A model generated the notes under the pieces. It was not told the DNA's origin and did no database searches. It worked only from the letters and a program-made list of their open reading frames with translations. Below are positions 12,487-24,214 of a stretch of DNA of 64,000 bases, in pieces. Position numbers and translations under genes: made by a program. Positions within the stretch are counted from its first letter, which is position 1; every line of letters starts with the position of its first letter. Source of the DNA: Boswellia sacra (lineage: Eukaryota; Streptophyta; Magnoliopsida; Sapindales; Burseraceae); NCBI GenBank assembly GCA_013180625.2, contig SNVD02009106.1, forward strand, positions 1-64,000, in the 5' to 3' direction.

Positions 12487-14702
12487 ATCCTTTTTCTCAA
12501 ACAAGAATCTTAATACTGTATTTCCACCAACATTCATTAATTTGTTTTGTTTCTTATCTGTCTTTTCTTTTCTTTTTTTAAGATCTGGTTTTGATATACT
12601 AATGTGAAGTTAATATTTTTATTTAATCAGATTATCAATAATTCTACGTTATTATTTCTCTTAAGCCAAAACTTCAAAACAATTTTATAAATATACCCTC
12701 CAAATTAACGAAACTATAAGTTTTTTATAAGTTTTATGTAGATAATTTATTTATGTTAAACATAACACTACATATACAACCTAACCATACGACTATCCCC
12801 TAAATTGACGCAGCATAATATCATTAGATTGTAAAATTTTATAATAAATGAAGGAAATTGTAATAATGATATGACATCCAATAACATCATACCACATCAA
12901 GTTGAGATAACTAGTATTGTTATATTATCTTTCTTATCACAGTACAATCTTGCCCCCACTTAAAACATTTCCTGGCTCAGTCCCTAACTATATATAATAA
13001 ATTCATAAAGCACTAAAATAGAAAGATCCGAAATGGCATTAACCACAAGGTCCCTTAACCCATGCCCAATTATGCAAGCAAAAATGGCGAAAAGGCAAAT
13101 GATCACAACTATCTATCCCTTAACTTACGAGGGTTGCATTACATAAAAGAAAGAAAAAGAAAGAAGAGAAGATGAAAAATAAATCTTTTACAAAAAAAGG
13201 CATCTAAAAATATTAAAATATGATTAAACAGGAAATCTTCAACGATGCACAAAGCCAAGCACATGTAAAGACTTCAAAAAGACCAACAATGTTGATTAAC
13301 TCGTGGATAGTCAGATATTACAACAACGGGTAACTTTTAGTTTTACAAAGCAGTGATAGAAAAGATTGTATCCCATTCAAAGTGAAAGTAGGATCAATCA
13401 TGAAATGGTCAACTATCTACGTCATAATACATGAAAACAAAGCACAACAATTCACACATATAAATACTAAGGAACACCAACAACATCAAGTGGCAACTCA
13501 TTTCCTATATCTCCATATAATTATAGTGCATAGTCATATGAAAAAATTAACATTATCCCATTAAACTTCACTGATTAGATACAAGACGATGGTCATAACA
13601 AATATTTTCTTGTTAGAAAGGATATCAAACCATTATTAAGATGAAAAATAGGAATATAATGAAATACCACAAACCAGTGTCGAATTTCTCCCAACAGTAT
13701 GGCATATCTCACAATTCCTATTAATGCAAAATCTAACGCAATAGAAAGAATTATTTACCTGAGGATCAGGAGCCGCAACAGGTGCAGAATCTACAATGCA
13801 ACCTCTAATACATCCCATTAAAGAAGGATCCAGATTCTGAAACTTCTCAAGAATAGCTCCATATCTGTAACAAGATAGATCCAATCAAACATGTCAAGAA
13901 GCCAAATGTTGAAGAAAAACAGAGGAAAAAGGTGGTAGTGCGAGAGGAAAAATAGAGCTTACGTTAACCATCCCGTGTTGCTAAAAGTGTGGAAAACAAG
14001 ATTCTTTCCTCCTTCTTCCAGCCAATCAGCCAAATGGTTGACAAGCAACTCTATATTCTGTTCAGCCTTTCCGCCGACTTGGTAACTGAGAATCTCGGCC
14101 AATGGAAAAGTAAAAGTAATGACATGAAATCCCTTAGAAGTATACCAATCTGCATATCTCTTAAGATGTTTCTGCTTTGCTCCCAACCATCCTAACATAA
14201 CCACCACCGTCCTAGACTTGACCGAGGAACGATCAGAAGTTCCAGAAACATCAATGGCATTGGATTCTGGTAAATGCCACCTATACAACACATCAGGAGG
14301 AGGAGCAGGGAAAGCACTTGTAACTCTAGTTACAGGCTTCGCTGCTTTGGCCAACCCCGCAGACTGATATGAATCAACAAGAACAAGAGAACACGAAGAA
14401 GGAAGTACAGAAGAAGACCAAGTGTTGGGAAGGCCCAAATTAATATTTATATTAGGCACAGGAACACCAACCCTACTCACAAAGGACAGATTGGTGAGCT
14501 TGGAAACAGATATATGAGACACCCATGAGGAGGATGAGGGTGAGGATGGGGACGTGGATGTGGATGTTGATGTTGATGTTGAATCAACTTCTGACGATCT
14601 AAAGGAGCGGAATTTGTCAGAAATATCAGCAGAAACAGAAGTAACAGCGACAGCAGCGGCTGCAATCAGAGGCCGTTGAAGGATTCCGGAAAGGGAACCC
14701 AT
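10852..14702 (-). CDS. TMEM53/DUF829-like alpha/beta-hydrolase-fold protein, four exons
   Basis: This is an intact host gene. Exons: 14702-13963 (GTAAGC donor), 13864-13759 (TTACAG acceptor, GTAAAT donor), 11807-11608 (TTATAG acceptor, GTGATG donor) and 11119-10852 (TTGCAG acceptor, stop at 10852-10854). Joined length is 1314 bp, 437 residues, with every phase consistent. The N-terminus (MGSLSGILQRPLIAAAAVAV) precedes a Ser/Thr-repeat linker. The DUF829 domain starts at VVVMLGWLGAKQKHLKRYA; HTFSNTGWL sits where hydrolases carry the GxSxG nucleophile elbow, SSADRVIP carries the likely acid Asp and STPHVDHYR the likely His. The animal relative is a nuclear-envelope membrane protein; in plants the family is described as alpha/beta-hydrolase-like and its substrate is unknown. 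The start is the first ATG in frame. Intron 2, about 1.95 kb, holds T-rich and TA-repeat DNA. No lesion is visible. Confidence 0.9.
12447..12486. repeat. (TA)n microsatellite in intron 2 of the TMEM53-like gene
   Basis: A run of about 15 TA dinucleotides follows T-rich DNA. A second, shorter (TA)n tract lies at 14807-14829 in the 5' leader region of the same gene. Both are simple repeats likely to vary in length between individuals. Confidence 0.85.
14521..14583 (-). repeat. Coding microsatellite, Ser/Thr repeat in TMEM53-like exon 1
   Basis: Repeats of the GGATGT/TGATGT type on the plus strand encode alternating Ser-Thr followed by a Ser/Pro run on the minus strand (STSTSTSTSTSP, then SSPSSSS). 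This gives a flexible linker between the hydrophobic N-terminus and the DUF829 domain. Length variation here should stay in frame because the units are multiples of three. Confidence 0.7.
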
Positions 14703-15118
14703 GATCAAAATTCAGAAAAACAATCTCTCAAAAGAACATCATCAAGCAATCAAATCCAGCATTGAAACAGAATTGAATCACCTGCACGAAAAAAGCAAAA
14801 AAAATTTATATATATATATATATATATAATGAACGATACTAACAAACAATTATGCTGACAAGATGGGTAGGCTGGGCTTTGTTTCTGTTTCTGTTGTTGT
14901 ACGTAATAACACAAATAAATAAATATGTTAATTAATTATTATATCAAAAGTCAAAAGAAAACACGCAAATAGCAAGAATAAGAATATAGAGGGAGGAAGG
15001 GAATCAGAGTTGGTACATTCGTTTGTTAAGCTTAGAACGTGGGTAAATTCAAATTCATTCTAAGGAAGGAAGGAAGGCTTACGTGGATTTGAATTGTTGA
15101 TTAGATTAGGTCAAATCC

Positions 15119-15153
15119 AACCGGGCTGTCAAAGTCAATGTGACAGCCCGGTT
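15119..15153. other. Perfect 13-bp inverted repeat upstream of the TMEM53-like gene
   Basis: The arms AACCGGGCTGTCA (15119-15131) and TGACAGCCCGGTT (15141-15153) flank a 9-base spacer, AAGTCAATG. The arms are GC-rich in AT-rich surroundings. The feature lies about 420 bp upstream of the start codon and does not look like a terminus of a recognised transposon, since no target duplication is obvious. It could be a cruciform, a dyad protein site or a fossil foldback element. Confidence 0.7.
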
Positions 15154-15890
15154 CTTACACCCTCACCGACCAAGACGAAGAAGCTTCCTTGCACTTCCTC
15201 TGGCGAAACAATCCAATTCAACCGAAAATGTTCCCAAATAAAAACGATTGACTAAAACGGCAGCGTCTTTCCAATTCCTGAGGATGCCATGTGATGGTGA
15301 TTAATTAATCAACCACAACCAACCTGCGACCTTGATTTAGGAACGAGAGTAAGAAGACCGTTTAGTCCTTTTATTTCAGAATAATTTTTGGTAAAAGGCT
15401 AAAAAGAAGATGAAAAGACCTTTCTGCCCCCAAGTCCAAACGTCGGTTTCAGCGGTTAACTCCCAGGTTTGACAATCGAGACCCGATTAATGAAATGAAA
15501 TGATATTATTTTATCTGTTTATGATGAATTGAAAAAATGGAGTCACCCACCAGAGAGATGGGGAAGAAGAGAAGGAGTGAATGCAGGAGAAGACAAGACG
15601 AGGAAGGATAAGGAAGACTCTTCCCTTACCGGCGGGAGGGCGAGGGTACCCCCACCTACCTACCTGTTTATTTCTTCGGTGACCCAAATTTCGCAGCCTC
15701 TTCCTTGTTGTGCCCCTGTTAACCATGTTTTCTTGGGTTTCTCAATTTGAATGGAATTTGCTTTAGCTTTATCAAGAGTATAACAATTGCCTTGCCTATA
15801 CTTCACGCCATATTTTTATTTTCTTCGAGAATATTATTACTCAGTTTATTCCCATTTTGGTCCATCGCCTCACAGTATCTTTATAATATA
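15154..15890. other. Intergenic, no supported gene
   Basis: Overlapping ORFs of about 70 codons occur on both strands around 15511-15750 in a purine-rich stretch, but neither shows a domain or splice context. The region may include upstream regulatory DNA of the TMEM53-like gene. Confidence 0.4.
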
Positions 15891-16667
15891 AGGGTTGCTA
15901 ACAAATTTTACACGATCCGTTAACATGACACGAATTCATTCGATAAAAACGTGTTTTAGATTTAATATTATCGGATCGAGTTGTTAACAGATTAACACGT
16001 TGAAATCCGTTTGATATTGGATCATGTTTGAGTTTATCCTATAAAAAACCGTTTAACCCATTAATATTAAAGATAATATAGTAAATTTATTTGTGATAAA
16101 AAAATATAAAAAATAATAATAAATACAAATTTATAACTATGTTTAATCTAATTAAAATTATTAGATTACAATTATATCATCTTTTTTTAGGTGTGCATGA
16201 GTAATGACATTTTGATAGGGAATACAAAGAAGAAACTTATAAAATGTCCTATTTTATTTTTAGAAATCATTTAATAATTAGACATTATCGATTATTTATC
16301 TTAAATATGCTTCAGATGGATCTTTAAATGATATTGGATCCAAATTTTTTTATATTTTTGTATTATATTAAATTTGGATATTTCAATAGATTTCAAAATA
16401 CTTGTTGGATTTTAAATTTATAAACTATTGGTTGTATTAAATGTTTAGAGTTCATACAAATCTTGTTACACATATTATTATCTAACTTAAAAATAAAAAA
16501 CGGGTTAAATGGATTGGATTCGGGTAATACTTTAAGTTAACAGCCGGGTTTGGGTTAAAATTTAGATCCAATAAATTAATGGGTCAGATTTTGATTAATA
16601 TAATTTAACACGATACGAATACGAAACGACACGAAACCACTGTAACACGAACCGTTGCCAGGTTTAT
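15891..16667. mobile_element. Probable non-autonomous hAT-type element, decayed
   Basis: The segment begins AGGGTTGCTAAC and ends GTTGCCAGGTTTAT, with candidate 8-bp flanking duplications ATAATATA at 15883-15890 and 16668-16675. Inside are many variants of phrases such as ACACGATCCGTTAAC, ACACGAATTC, GGGTTAAATGG and ACACGAACCG near both ends, typical of plant hAT-like MITE families. Terminal inverted repeats are degenerate, and AT-rich flanks make chance target duplication possible. There is no coding capacity. Confidence 0.4.
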
Positions 16668-18300
16668 ATAATATAGATTATTGAATTCTTTTTTATTATT
16701 TTATATAATTTTAACATAAAATTAACATCACAAATACTACAAAGAATTTCCAATGAAATATAATATAGATTTACTTATGGGCTGCCAATGAAATGTACCA
16801 TATTCCAACTGGATATTCTAAGCCAATATTTTGTGAAATGAAAGAGAGGAAGATTGAAAGATGGAGGATATGTACGAAACTATGTGGAAGTATATTTGAT
16901 ATCAAGATTTGCAAGAAACAAAAAAAATAAGACACCATGTCCAACATCAATTAATTACATCTAAGGATGAATTGATAATTCCATTAATTACCTATATTTA
17001 CAGATGAGAAAATAATTCTATTAGACCATAAATTTACAATAGTATAAGAGAACACACATCAAACATGTATTCTATCAAATATCTAATACTAATATAATCC
17101 TTATTTTGTCAAATAATGTTGTTTATCTATTTCTCATGTACCTCTTCACATCTCCTTACAATTTATTTTGGTCAACCCTTATGTCTAGTCCCTCCTTCAT
17201 ATCTATAATTGATTTTCAATTCCTATATATTTATAGGACCATGTGGAGATCTTCTATTGCTAACAGGAGTAAGACTCTATTTATTTTAAAACTCTAATTT
17301 TCTATTTCTTCTACTTTTCCTATTGTATGTAAAAATTAAACCAAATAAGGAAATTAGTCACAAATCCGAATAGGATGTTGGATGCCCATCACATTCTTTT
17401 ATCTTCTAGACTCTCATTTGTCCCTTCTCTTTTTAGATCTTTTTTTTAGCCATCAAAATGTAGAGGATTGGCTCACGTGTGCTTGATTTTCCAATAATAT
17501 TTTTTCTTTTTCTTGGTACATAATTCTTTTCCCAAGTATATCCTGCCCATCTTTGGTTTTGTCACCATAAATATGGGATTTTATATGTTAAAATATCAAA
17601 GAAATGTGGGTTAATGTCATATACCTACCTTACCTTTCGGAAAATTATTACCCAGATGACCCTTTTGCAATTTTGCATAAAATTGGTCCCTCTCTTTTTA
17701 TAAATTCATCATATATCTCCCTTTTGTTAAATTTGTCATTAGATGACATCATTTTTCATCCAAATGCATTACAATTACTAAAATAACCTCAAACCTTATT
17801 TTAAAAACCATGTGCACAATTACAATATTCCTTTGCTTATTTAAATGACATTTTTACCCGTACAATTGTAAATAAAATATTAGTGGTCCCTGCACAATTG
17901 AACTGATTAAATGACCTTTTTACCCCTGACAATTTAAAAACAATTTGAAAAACACAATGTAGCCGTTACAATCTAGTCGTTGTGTCATGCATGGCTGGAT
18001 GGAAACCTGTTAATGATGCCTAGCAAATAACATTGCGTTACATTATACTCAGCCATCACATAAACCATTTCCCCTTACATAGACACAACTCAATGCACAA
18101 ATATCCATTTCCTTCTACGCAAACATTACCTATACTCAACAATTACACACCCATTTCCCTCTACACGGACAAATCTCAACACACAAATATCCTTGATGAG
18201 CACAAACTCAAAAATGAATTAATCACTGTCAAGTAATTCAGGGCACAACAATACATCTAGTATCAGTTCAAGGGGCAGAATTAACGTGGTTAATGGCAAC
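16668..18300. other. AT-rich intergenic DNA, no supported gene
   Basis: Only short T-rich ORFs occur. 17580-17960 contains repeated phrases of the type 'gacc(c)ttttt..cc' that may be a transposon end, possibly belonging to the nearby MULE, but I cannot match it to a partner end. Confidence 0.35.
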
Positions 18301-18319
18301 CTAGAATTAGCATGGTTAA

Positions 18320-18510
18320 ATTCAAGAACAGGAGATGCAAATGTGGTGCAAAGGCAGGTGTGATGATTTCTGAGTCTTCTCATAATCCTGGTAAGATGTA
18401 TTTCATATGCAAAATGGAGTATGCAATTTGTATAGGTGGTGAGATCCTGATGATGAAGAACTCAGCAGTGATATGCATGACTTTGTGAACTCAAAAGTGG
18501 AAAGGAAGGC
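18320..18510 (+). pseudogene. GRF-type zinc-finger remnant
   Basis: The plus strand reads RRCKCGAKAGVMISESSHNP and then GKMYFICKME. After a 1-base frame change it continues CNLYRW, a stop (TGA), and DPDDEELSSDMHDFV. This matches the layout of GRF zinc fingers (CxCG...S...NPG..F..C......C.F..W.D), which bind nucleic acid and in plants are often scattered with transposons. The single frameshift and TGA show it is not functional. It lies about 1 kb from the MULE transposase remnant, on the opposite strand. Confidence 0.6.
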
Positions 18511-18954
18511 CTAGATAAAAAAGTGTGATGTTGCAATGATTTTAATAGACATCCAGGGTGATGTTACGGAAGTGCTAACCCAAAATGGAATACTTATGCA
18601 AATGGATGAGAAACTAAAGAATGTTGTGATGCACTCAAGGTTCCTCTTCTACATGTTGTTGATTTTTCTGATTATAATCCTTGTAAAGATATTATAAAGA
18701 TAATGTAATGAAATGAGTTACATATGAATTGTAACAGATGCAACATCAATGGGATAAATGAAATGCTCAAAATATATAAGCATTGAATGTATAGAGGAAA
18801 ATATGTTGTTAATAGGCTTCAAACTACAAAGAACCAAAAGTAAAAGCTGCATTGTTATAAACAATTAATCACAGCAAGTTCACATGGATTGTTATAAGCT
18901 ACATTGTTATAATAAAGTACAAGTTCACTTCCTATAAGTTGGATCATTATAATA

Positions 18955-19161
18955 CAGGACTAGTTCACATGCCTTCCTATTGCATTAGACAAGTTCCTTT
19001 AAAAAAAAAAAGGTCATCAGCCACACTCCATGTGCATGCTAATAGTTAACAAGTTCACATGCCTTCCTATTGCATTTGACAAGTTCCTTTAAAAAAAAAT
19101 GGTCATGAACCATAGTGCATGTGCAGGCTAATTTGACAAGTTCACATGCCTTCCTACTGTG
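18955..19161. repeat. Tandem repeat of about 95 bp, two copies plus a partial
   Basis: Each unit reads acaagttcacatgccttcct, then a TATTGCATT.GACAAGTTCCTTT stretch, an A run, GGTCAT and a variable tail with 'catgtgca.gctaat'. Two near-complete units and the start of a third are present. The repeat lies at the 3' side of the MULE remnant, where MULE ends often carry subterminal repeats, but no terminal inverted repeat was confirmed. Confidence 0.65.
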
Positions 19162-19472
19162 ATGTGCCTATAAACCCAAAATAAATACAAAATATACCCA
19201 AAATACATACAAAATGCTCCTTTAGCAGCTAAATGTAGTTGTTGAAGTTTAGTTATGGTCTTGGTGAGTAGACCTTGTTCCTGCATACAGAACTAAATAG
19301 CATTAGTAGGTCAAAATAATTAATTGAAATTTAACTACCCAATTGTTAACTTTACCTCTTCCCATTCCTCTGCTCTGACAACTTTGGGTGAAGTAGCTTT
19401 TCGTCTCCCTCTTCCAACTGTGAGTGGAGTCTGACTTTGTTATGATGGTGGGGGAGCTGAATACCTAACATT

Positions 19473-21251
19473 CTATGATGTTGGTTGAGTTGGAGATGCC
19501 ATTACAGTTTGGGATGATAAGGCACCAGGGTGATGTGAAGCTCCTTGGGACAGACCTGTTGTTGGCTGAGATGCTAGTTTAGCCTGTAACATGATCAAAA
19601 TAAAAGCCAGTTGAAGGTTAAAAAAAAAGTTAGCTAAAGTAAACCATTTATAAATAATTACCTGTCTTAGTATCAACTTTTTGGCCTTTCTGACTTCCAG
19701 CTTTTTCATTATTCTTTTCTTGGAGTGATGAGATGATGATTGATCATTCTGATTTTGAGCTGGCTGAGTTTGAGATACAGGTCCTTGTGAAAAAGTCCCA
19801 ACATTTGAGGTTTTGCCTTAAAGAAAAGAAAAATTAATTAGTTGTCACAAAAGAACATGGCCATTATGAAAATTTATAAATTATAACAACATTGATTTCC
19901 AATACTGACCTTCTTTTTGAAATATTTTCTTGGGGGATTTTTACAGCTCCTTTTGTTGTGGTTGTAGCCACCACAGTGTTTGCACCTCATTGTAATTAGC
20001 TTACTTAGTGGCTGGTCCTCATCTAGAGCCTTTCTCCTATTTTTTTTGGGCCTTCCTATCTTTGTTCTCTTTTTAGGACTTGTAAAGTGTCACATGGCAC
20101 ATCTGGCCACTCACTTTTATCTGGTATGGGTCTAATATGGTGGTCATAAGATGCAATATATTTATCCCTCAACAGCAACTTATTAACAAATCGATGCACA
20201 TCTATTCTCCTCTCCTTGGCACATGCAATGGCATGTGTGCAAGGCACACCAAATGTCTGAAACAACCCACAACTATAATATTCATCAAATAACCTTATCA
20301 CAAAAGTTCTTCCATTGTTAACAACCTCAAATTCAAGCTAGCCATACCACATGACTTCCGTGCTATTAGTCTATTTCTCTCTATTTGAGATCACATTTCT
20401 AATGGCAGGGCCTACATCTATCTTCCATCTATAACATGCCTTTAACTTGAAACCAGAAAAAACCCTCTATGAGTAAATAGAAAACAAAATCAATTAAACA
20501 ATTAAAAAATTGAGAAAGATACTTAATTCCTCTACATTATTTTCATCACCTTTCTCCTTATATCTTCAAGTAGGCTAAGGTATCTTTGGCTTCGATACCT
20601 ATTGATCCAAGAGTTGAAGCTTTGTGTGATATTATTTGTCATATGATCAACCTTCACCCTTGGATCAAATGCATGTCTGCTTCAGCTCATGGCAAGTATG
20701 TTGTTAAGGTAATCATATGCATGTTCATTAATCTGTTTTATCTCTTTTATGGCAGCTTTATAGGCATTGACATTGGCTGCCTTGGATGCTTTCCAAAATA
20801 AAGGATGTAGCCTAAGTGCTGCATGATCTTTTTTAAAATTTTCATAGAAATGTTTACAACAATACCTGTGTAATGCATATGGCCATTTCTCAACTAAAGC
20901 ATTCAAAATCCCTTTTTGTCGATCACTCATGAAGGTCATGGGAATCCCAAGCCCATCAACACCCCCAATGTGTTATCCTAGCAGTAGCTCTAGAAACTAA
21001 TTCCAAGTGTCATTGCACTCAACGTCACAAATCCCAACTACTAAGGGAAACATCCCATTTTTAGCATCTATAACCATAGCAGCCAATAGGACCCCTCCCA
21101 TTGGCCCCTTTAGATGAAAACCATCTAAACCTATAAAGGGCCTACATCCTTGTACAAATTCCAACCTCTGACATGGAAAACTTATAACAAATCCTTGGAA
21201 TTTAGGGGCCCCACCTGTGGGCATTGTGGACACTAAATTTTTAAGACTCAA
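19473..21251 (-). pseudogene. MULE (Mutator-like) transposase, broken
   Basis: Several frames on the minus strand together spell a MULE transposase. 21251-20997 has FVQGCRPFIGLDGFHLKGP with the first catalytic Asp and DAKNGMFPLVVGICDVE. 20939-20682 has TFMSDRQKGILNAL with the second Asp and the CCKHFYENFK block. 20301-20056 has SCGLFQTFGVPCTHAIACA, a SWIM-type zinc finger whose first Cys is replaced by Tyr. About 20000-19930 has RCKHCGGYNHNKRSCKNP, a CCHC knuckle (C-x2-C-x4-H-x4-C). 19709-19473 is a low-complexity tail. Frameshifts separate the blocks, and the N-terminus is lost at 21225, where LTR-like DNA begins. Transposition of DNA elements is the family role; this copy is dead. Confidence 0.8.
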
Positions 21252-22343
21252 TAATGAAACAAAAATGAATGTTGAGGAATGAAAATGACCAAAATGCCCC
21301 TGAAAGCCAAGGTGAGAAGGGATTAATGAAAGGTCTCAAAAATTGACATGTGGCTTCAAAAAATCACACAAATTAATCTGAGAGGAATCTAATGATGAGT
21401 CATGTACCATTATGAAGCTATGAATGTCTAGTTTTCATAGAAATTTGTGAATTATGGATCAGAGTTAAGCTTGAAAAGTTATAAGCGATTCAACAGACGA
21501 AGGTCGTAAGGGACTACACCACAAATGGTCAAAATAGGAAGGGCTGAATGAAGAATAGTTGATCGGTTGTCAAATAGCAGCCTAATTGTTGACCAATAGC
21601 CGCCTGGCTATTGAGTGACAGTCCCCCGATGTTTTGCCAATAACTAGGCATGTATTTTCGAAAATTTTCATTAAAGACCTTCCATATTTGTTTCTTTGCT
21701 CACCTATTAAACCCCATTTTGGCTCACTTTTCAAGACACATCGATTGTCAAATATAATCATCTCTTTTCCTTCTTGAAGACACGCTCAAGAATTCAAGAA
21801 GTCTTTTTCAGTATAAAGTTTTCAAGCGTTTTATTGTTCTAAACCTAGAAAGGGTATGTCTTGAGAGTAGTCCTCTTTTCTCCCCCTTATTTTCTTATTT
21901 ACTTTTCTTGCTCAGAATAAGCATGCATTGGGTTTAATTTTATGCTTAGGAGTATGTCTAGGTTTATAATAAACTATTCTAACCCTTATTTATTTTGTGA
22001 GATAGATAAGCGCATCGAGGTAAGTCCGCTATCCCTTCTTTATTAGAATCATGTTTAGGAATTTAATTTTCTTTGCGAATGCTTAGAATCATGCTTAAGA
22101 GCACATGCTTAGAATTATGCTTTGTAGCATATGATTAGAATCATGCTAGGAAGACTTATAATTGCTTTGAAGGATGCTAGGAAATAACATAGAATAGGTA
22201 AGAATTACCATATTGCTTCTTGATTGTTTAGATTGGGCTAGAATAGCCTTATTTGATTTTGATTATTTGATTTAGGTTAGAAAATGCCATGATAACCATG
22301 TTTAGGCTAGAAATGCCATGAAATTATGAATTAAAGGGAAGTC

Positions 22344-22556
22344 AAGCTTTACATGTTGACGGAACTTCAAATGATAGAGACCGATGGATTTAAGTCATTT
22401 CCAGTCGTCATCCTTCAGAGGTTTTAAAAGAGATTAGAGGGCCTTGAGAAAGGCCTCAGACATGTTGAATAACATAAAGAGGTGTTGAAAAGCATGAAAG
22501 AAATCTTGAGAAACGAGAGAGGAGTCGAGAAGCAACGGAGAGGAAAGGCACTTAAA
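22344..22556. repeat. Direct repeat of about 210 bp, copy 1
   Basis: It begins aagctttacatgttgacg and contains gaccgatggatttaagtc and cagtcgtcatcc..cagaggt, ending 'ggcacttaa' followed by atagtgcata. Copy 2 at 22983-23195 is clearly homologous with scattered differences. The intact continuation here shows what lay next to the copia array insertion site in copy 2. Confidence 0.75.
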
Positions 22557-22982
22557 TAGTGCATAAAACGAAGCAAAAAATGGAAAGAAAGGAGGAAAAC
22601 CACTCGGTGAATTTTCGACCAGCTGCCTGATTGCCGCTCGAGGGTTACTTGATTGCCGCCCAGTGGTATGACAGCTACCCAACGGTTGTTAGGGCAAAAT
22701 TACCTATTAGCCGCTCCTTTCTCATGTTTTTTAAATTCAGAAACATGTGTCGATGAGTGGTTTCAAGTGTGGGATTTCTACATTTTGTAGTTTATTTCGA
22801 ATTGAATAAATGACGATGTAGAAACAAATTTGAATAAATTTGGATGTAAACTTATCAAAATACACATAGCGTATGGAGCTGGAAATAGAAAATTTTCCTG
22901 AAGTTTCTGAAACCCGTTGAAGTCAAAGACATGGTCATGAGGATCCCAGAAGGTCGTGCATTCTTTAAGAAAATGGAATTAA

Positions 22983-23195
22983 GCTTTACATGTCGAAGTA
23001 ACTTCAGATGATAAAGACCGATGGATTTAAGTCGTTTCCAGTCGTCATCCCTTAGAGGTTTTAAAAGAGACTAGAGAGTCTTGAGAGAGGCCTCAAACAT
23101 GTTGAATAGCACCAAAAGGCATTAAAAAGCATGAAAGAAATCTTGAGAAATGAGGGAGAAGGAGTGAAGAAGAAATGGAGAGGAAGGGCACTTAA
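22983..23195. repeat. Direct repeat of about 210 bp, copy 2, ending at the copia array
   Basis: Homologous to 22344-22556. It stops at 'gggcacttaa', immediately followed by the TGTTAGCCC start of the first copia LTR, so the array entered this repeat. The expected continuation ('atagtgcataaaacg' as in copy 1) does not appear after the last LTR. Confidence 0.7.
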
Positions 23196-23412
23196 TGTTA
23201 GCCCTAAGGCTACATGATAATTTTGATAATAATAATACACATTGATTAATTGAGATTTACTAACATGTTTATTTATGTGCAAGAGTAATATCATTGAAAT
23301 AATTGTAAAATCAAGAAGAGGCTTATTAAAATGAAGTGTTGAAGCTAAGGAGAAGACTACATGTTAAAGGCACCAAAGTTTAAGAACAAGGATTGACTCA
23401 AGGAATGTGACA

Positions 23413-24120
23413 CATGAGCAATGTTCAATCAATTGGTCATATATATCTCTACAAATATCCAAATGACATGATTATTAAGCCTTTGGAAAGCTTGCTCAAT
23501 TTATAACATTTCATATGTTTTAATGAAATTCAAATTTCAAGTGCAAGGTTGTCCAAATCATCATGCAAGTTGAAATACAAATGGAAGCAGCTGACATGAG
23601 CACCGAATACTCCTTTGGACATATCTTGAGCTAGAAAAATCAAATGACTTGATTCTTACGGCATTGGAAAGATGACTTAATGAAGAACATTTCATATGTT
23701 TTGAAAAAATTCAAATTTCAAACAGAAGGCTGGCATAATTGACATGCAATTCAGTGGACTGACACAGAGAAGAAAAATCAACTCACATGAGCACCGAATG
23801 GTGTTTTGGCCATATCTTAAGATATAGATATCCAAATTCTTTGATTCTTAATGTTTTGGAAAGCTTATTCAAATATAAAGATCTTTTATGTTTTGAAGAA
23901 ATTCAAATTTAAAACGGAATACTGACAGAATTATCATTCAATTTGGTGGACTGACACAAGGAAGAAAAATCAAGTCACATGAGTACCGAATGGTTTTTTG
24001 GCCATATCTTGAGCTACAGATATCCAAATGACTTGATTTTTGATGCGTTGGAAATCTTATTCAAATGTGAAGATCTTTAATGTTTTTCAGATTTTCAAAT
24101 TTCAAACGAAACATTGACAA
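23413..24120 (+). repeat. U3 tandem repeats, about 190-bp period (LTR 1)
   Basis: Unit starts are at 23413, 23595, 23786 and 23978. Each has catgag.accgaat, then 'ttttggccatatctt', a gacttgatt block, 'tttggaaag', an atgtttt.aagaaattcaaatt block and a ggactgacac block. Divergence between units is large compared with that between the LTRs, so the duplication predates these insertions. Upstream placement relative to TATA suggests enhancer-type repeats. The same arrays occur in LTR2 and LTR3. Confidence 0.8.
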
Positions 24121-24204
24121 AAATGGCAGACAAGATTACAGTTTTTATGGTGGGCAAAAAATTTGGAGATGGTGTCTTCACTTGATTAAGTTCATCCCAT
24201 TTGC

Positions 24205-24214
24205 CTATAAAAGG
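24205..24214 (+). promoter_or_regulatory. TATA box of copia LTR 1
   Basis: CTATAAAAGG, conserved at 29877-29886 in LTR2 and 36749-36758 in LTR3, preceded by a conserved 'tcatttgc/cccatttgc' segment. It separates the U3 repeats from the transcribed 65-bp repeats. Confidence 0.8.

Larger units (their letters stand above)
21225..23195. other. LTR-like non-coding DNA interrupting the MULE
   Basis: The segment starts TGTGGACACTAAATTT directly against MULE coding sequence, resembling the 5' end of a plant LTR. It continues with non-coding DNA and phrases about CCGCC/CCGCT repeated near 21590 and 22625. It contains no retrotransposon coding domain. ORFs at 22434-22682 and similar places look incidental. 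I cannot find its matching LTR, so the assignment to a retrotransposon is tentative. Confidence 0.35.

Noticed and set aside
15511..15750. Overlapping ORFs on both strands as a small gene
   Set aside because: No domain, no splice sites and no codon pattern; purine-rich composition alone opens both frames.
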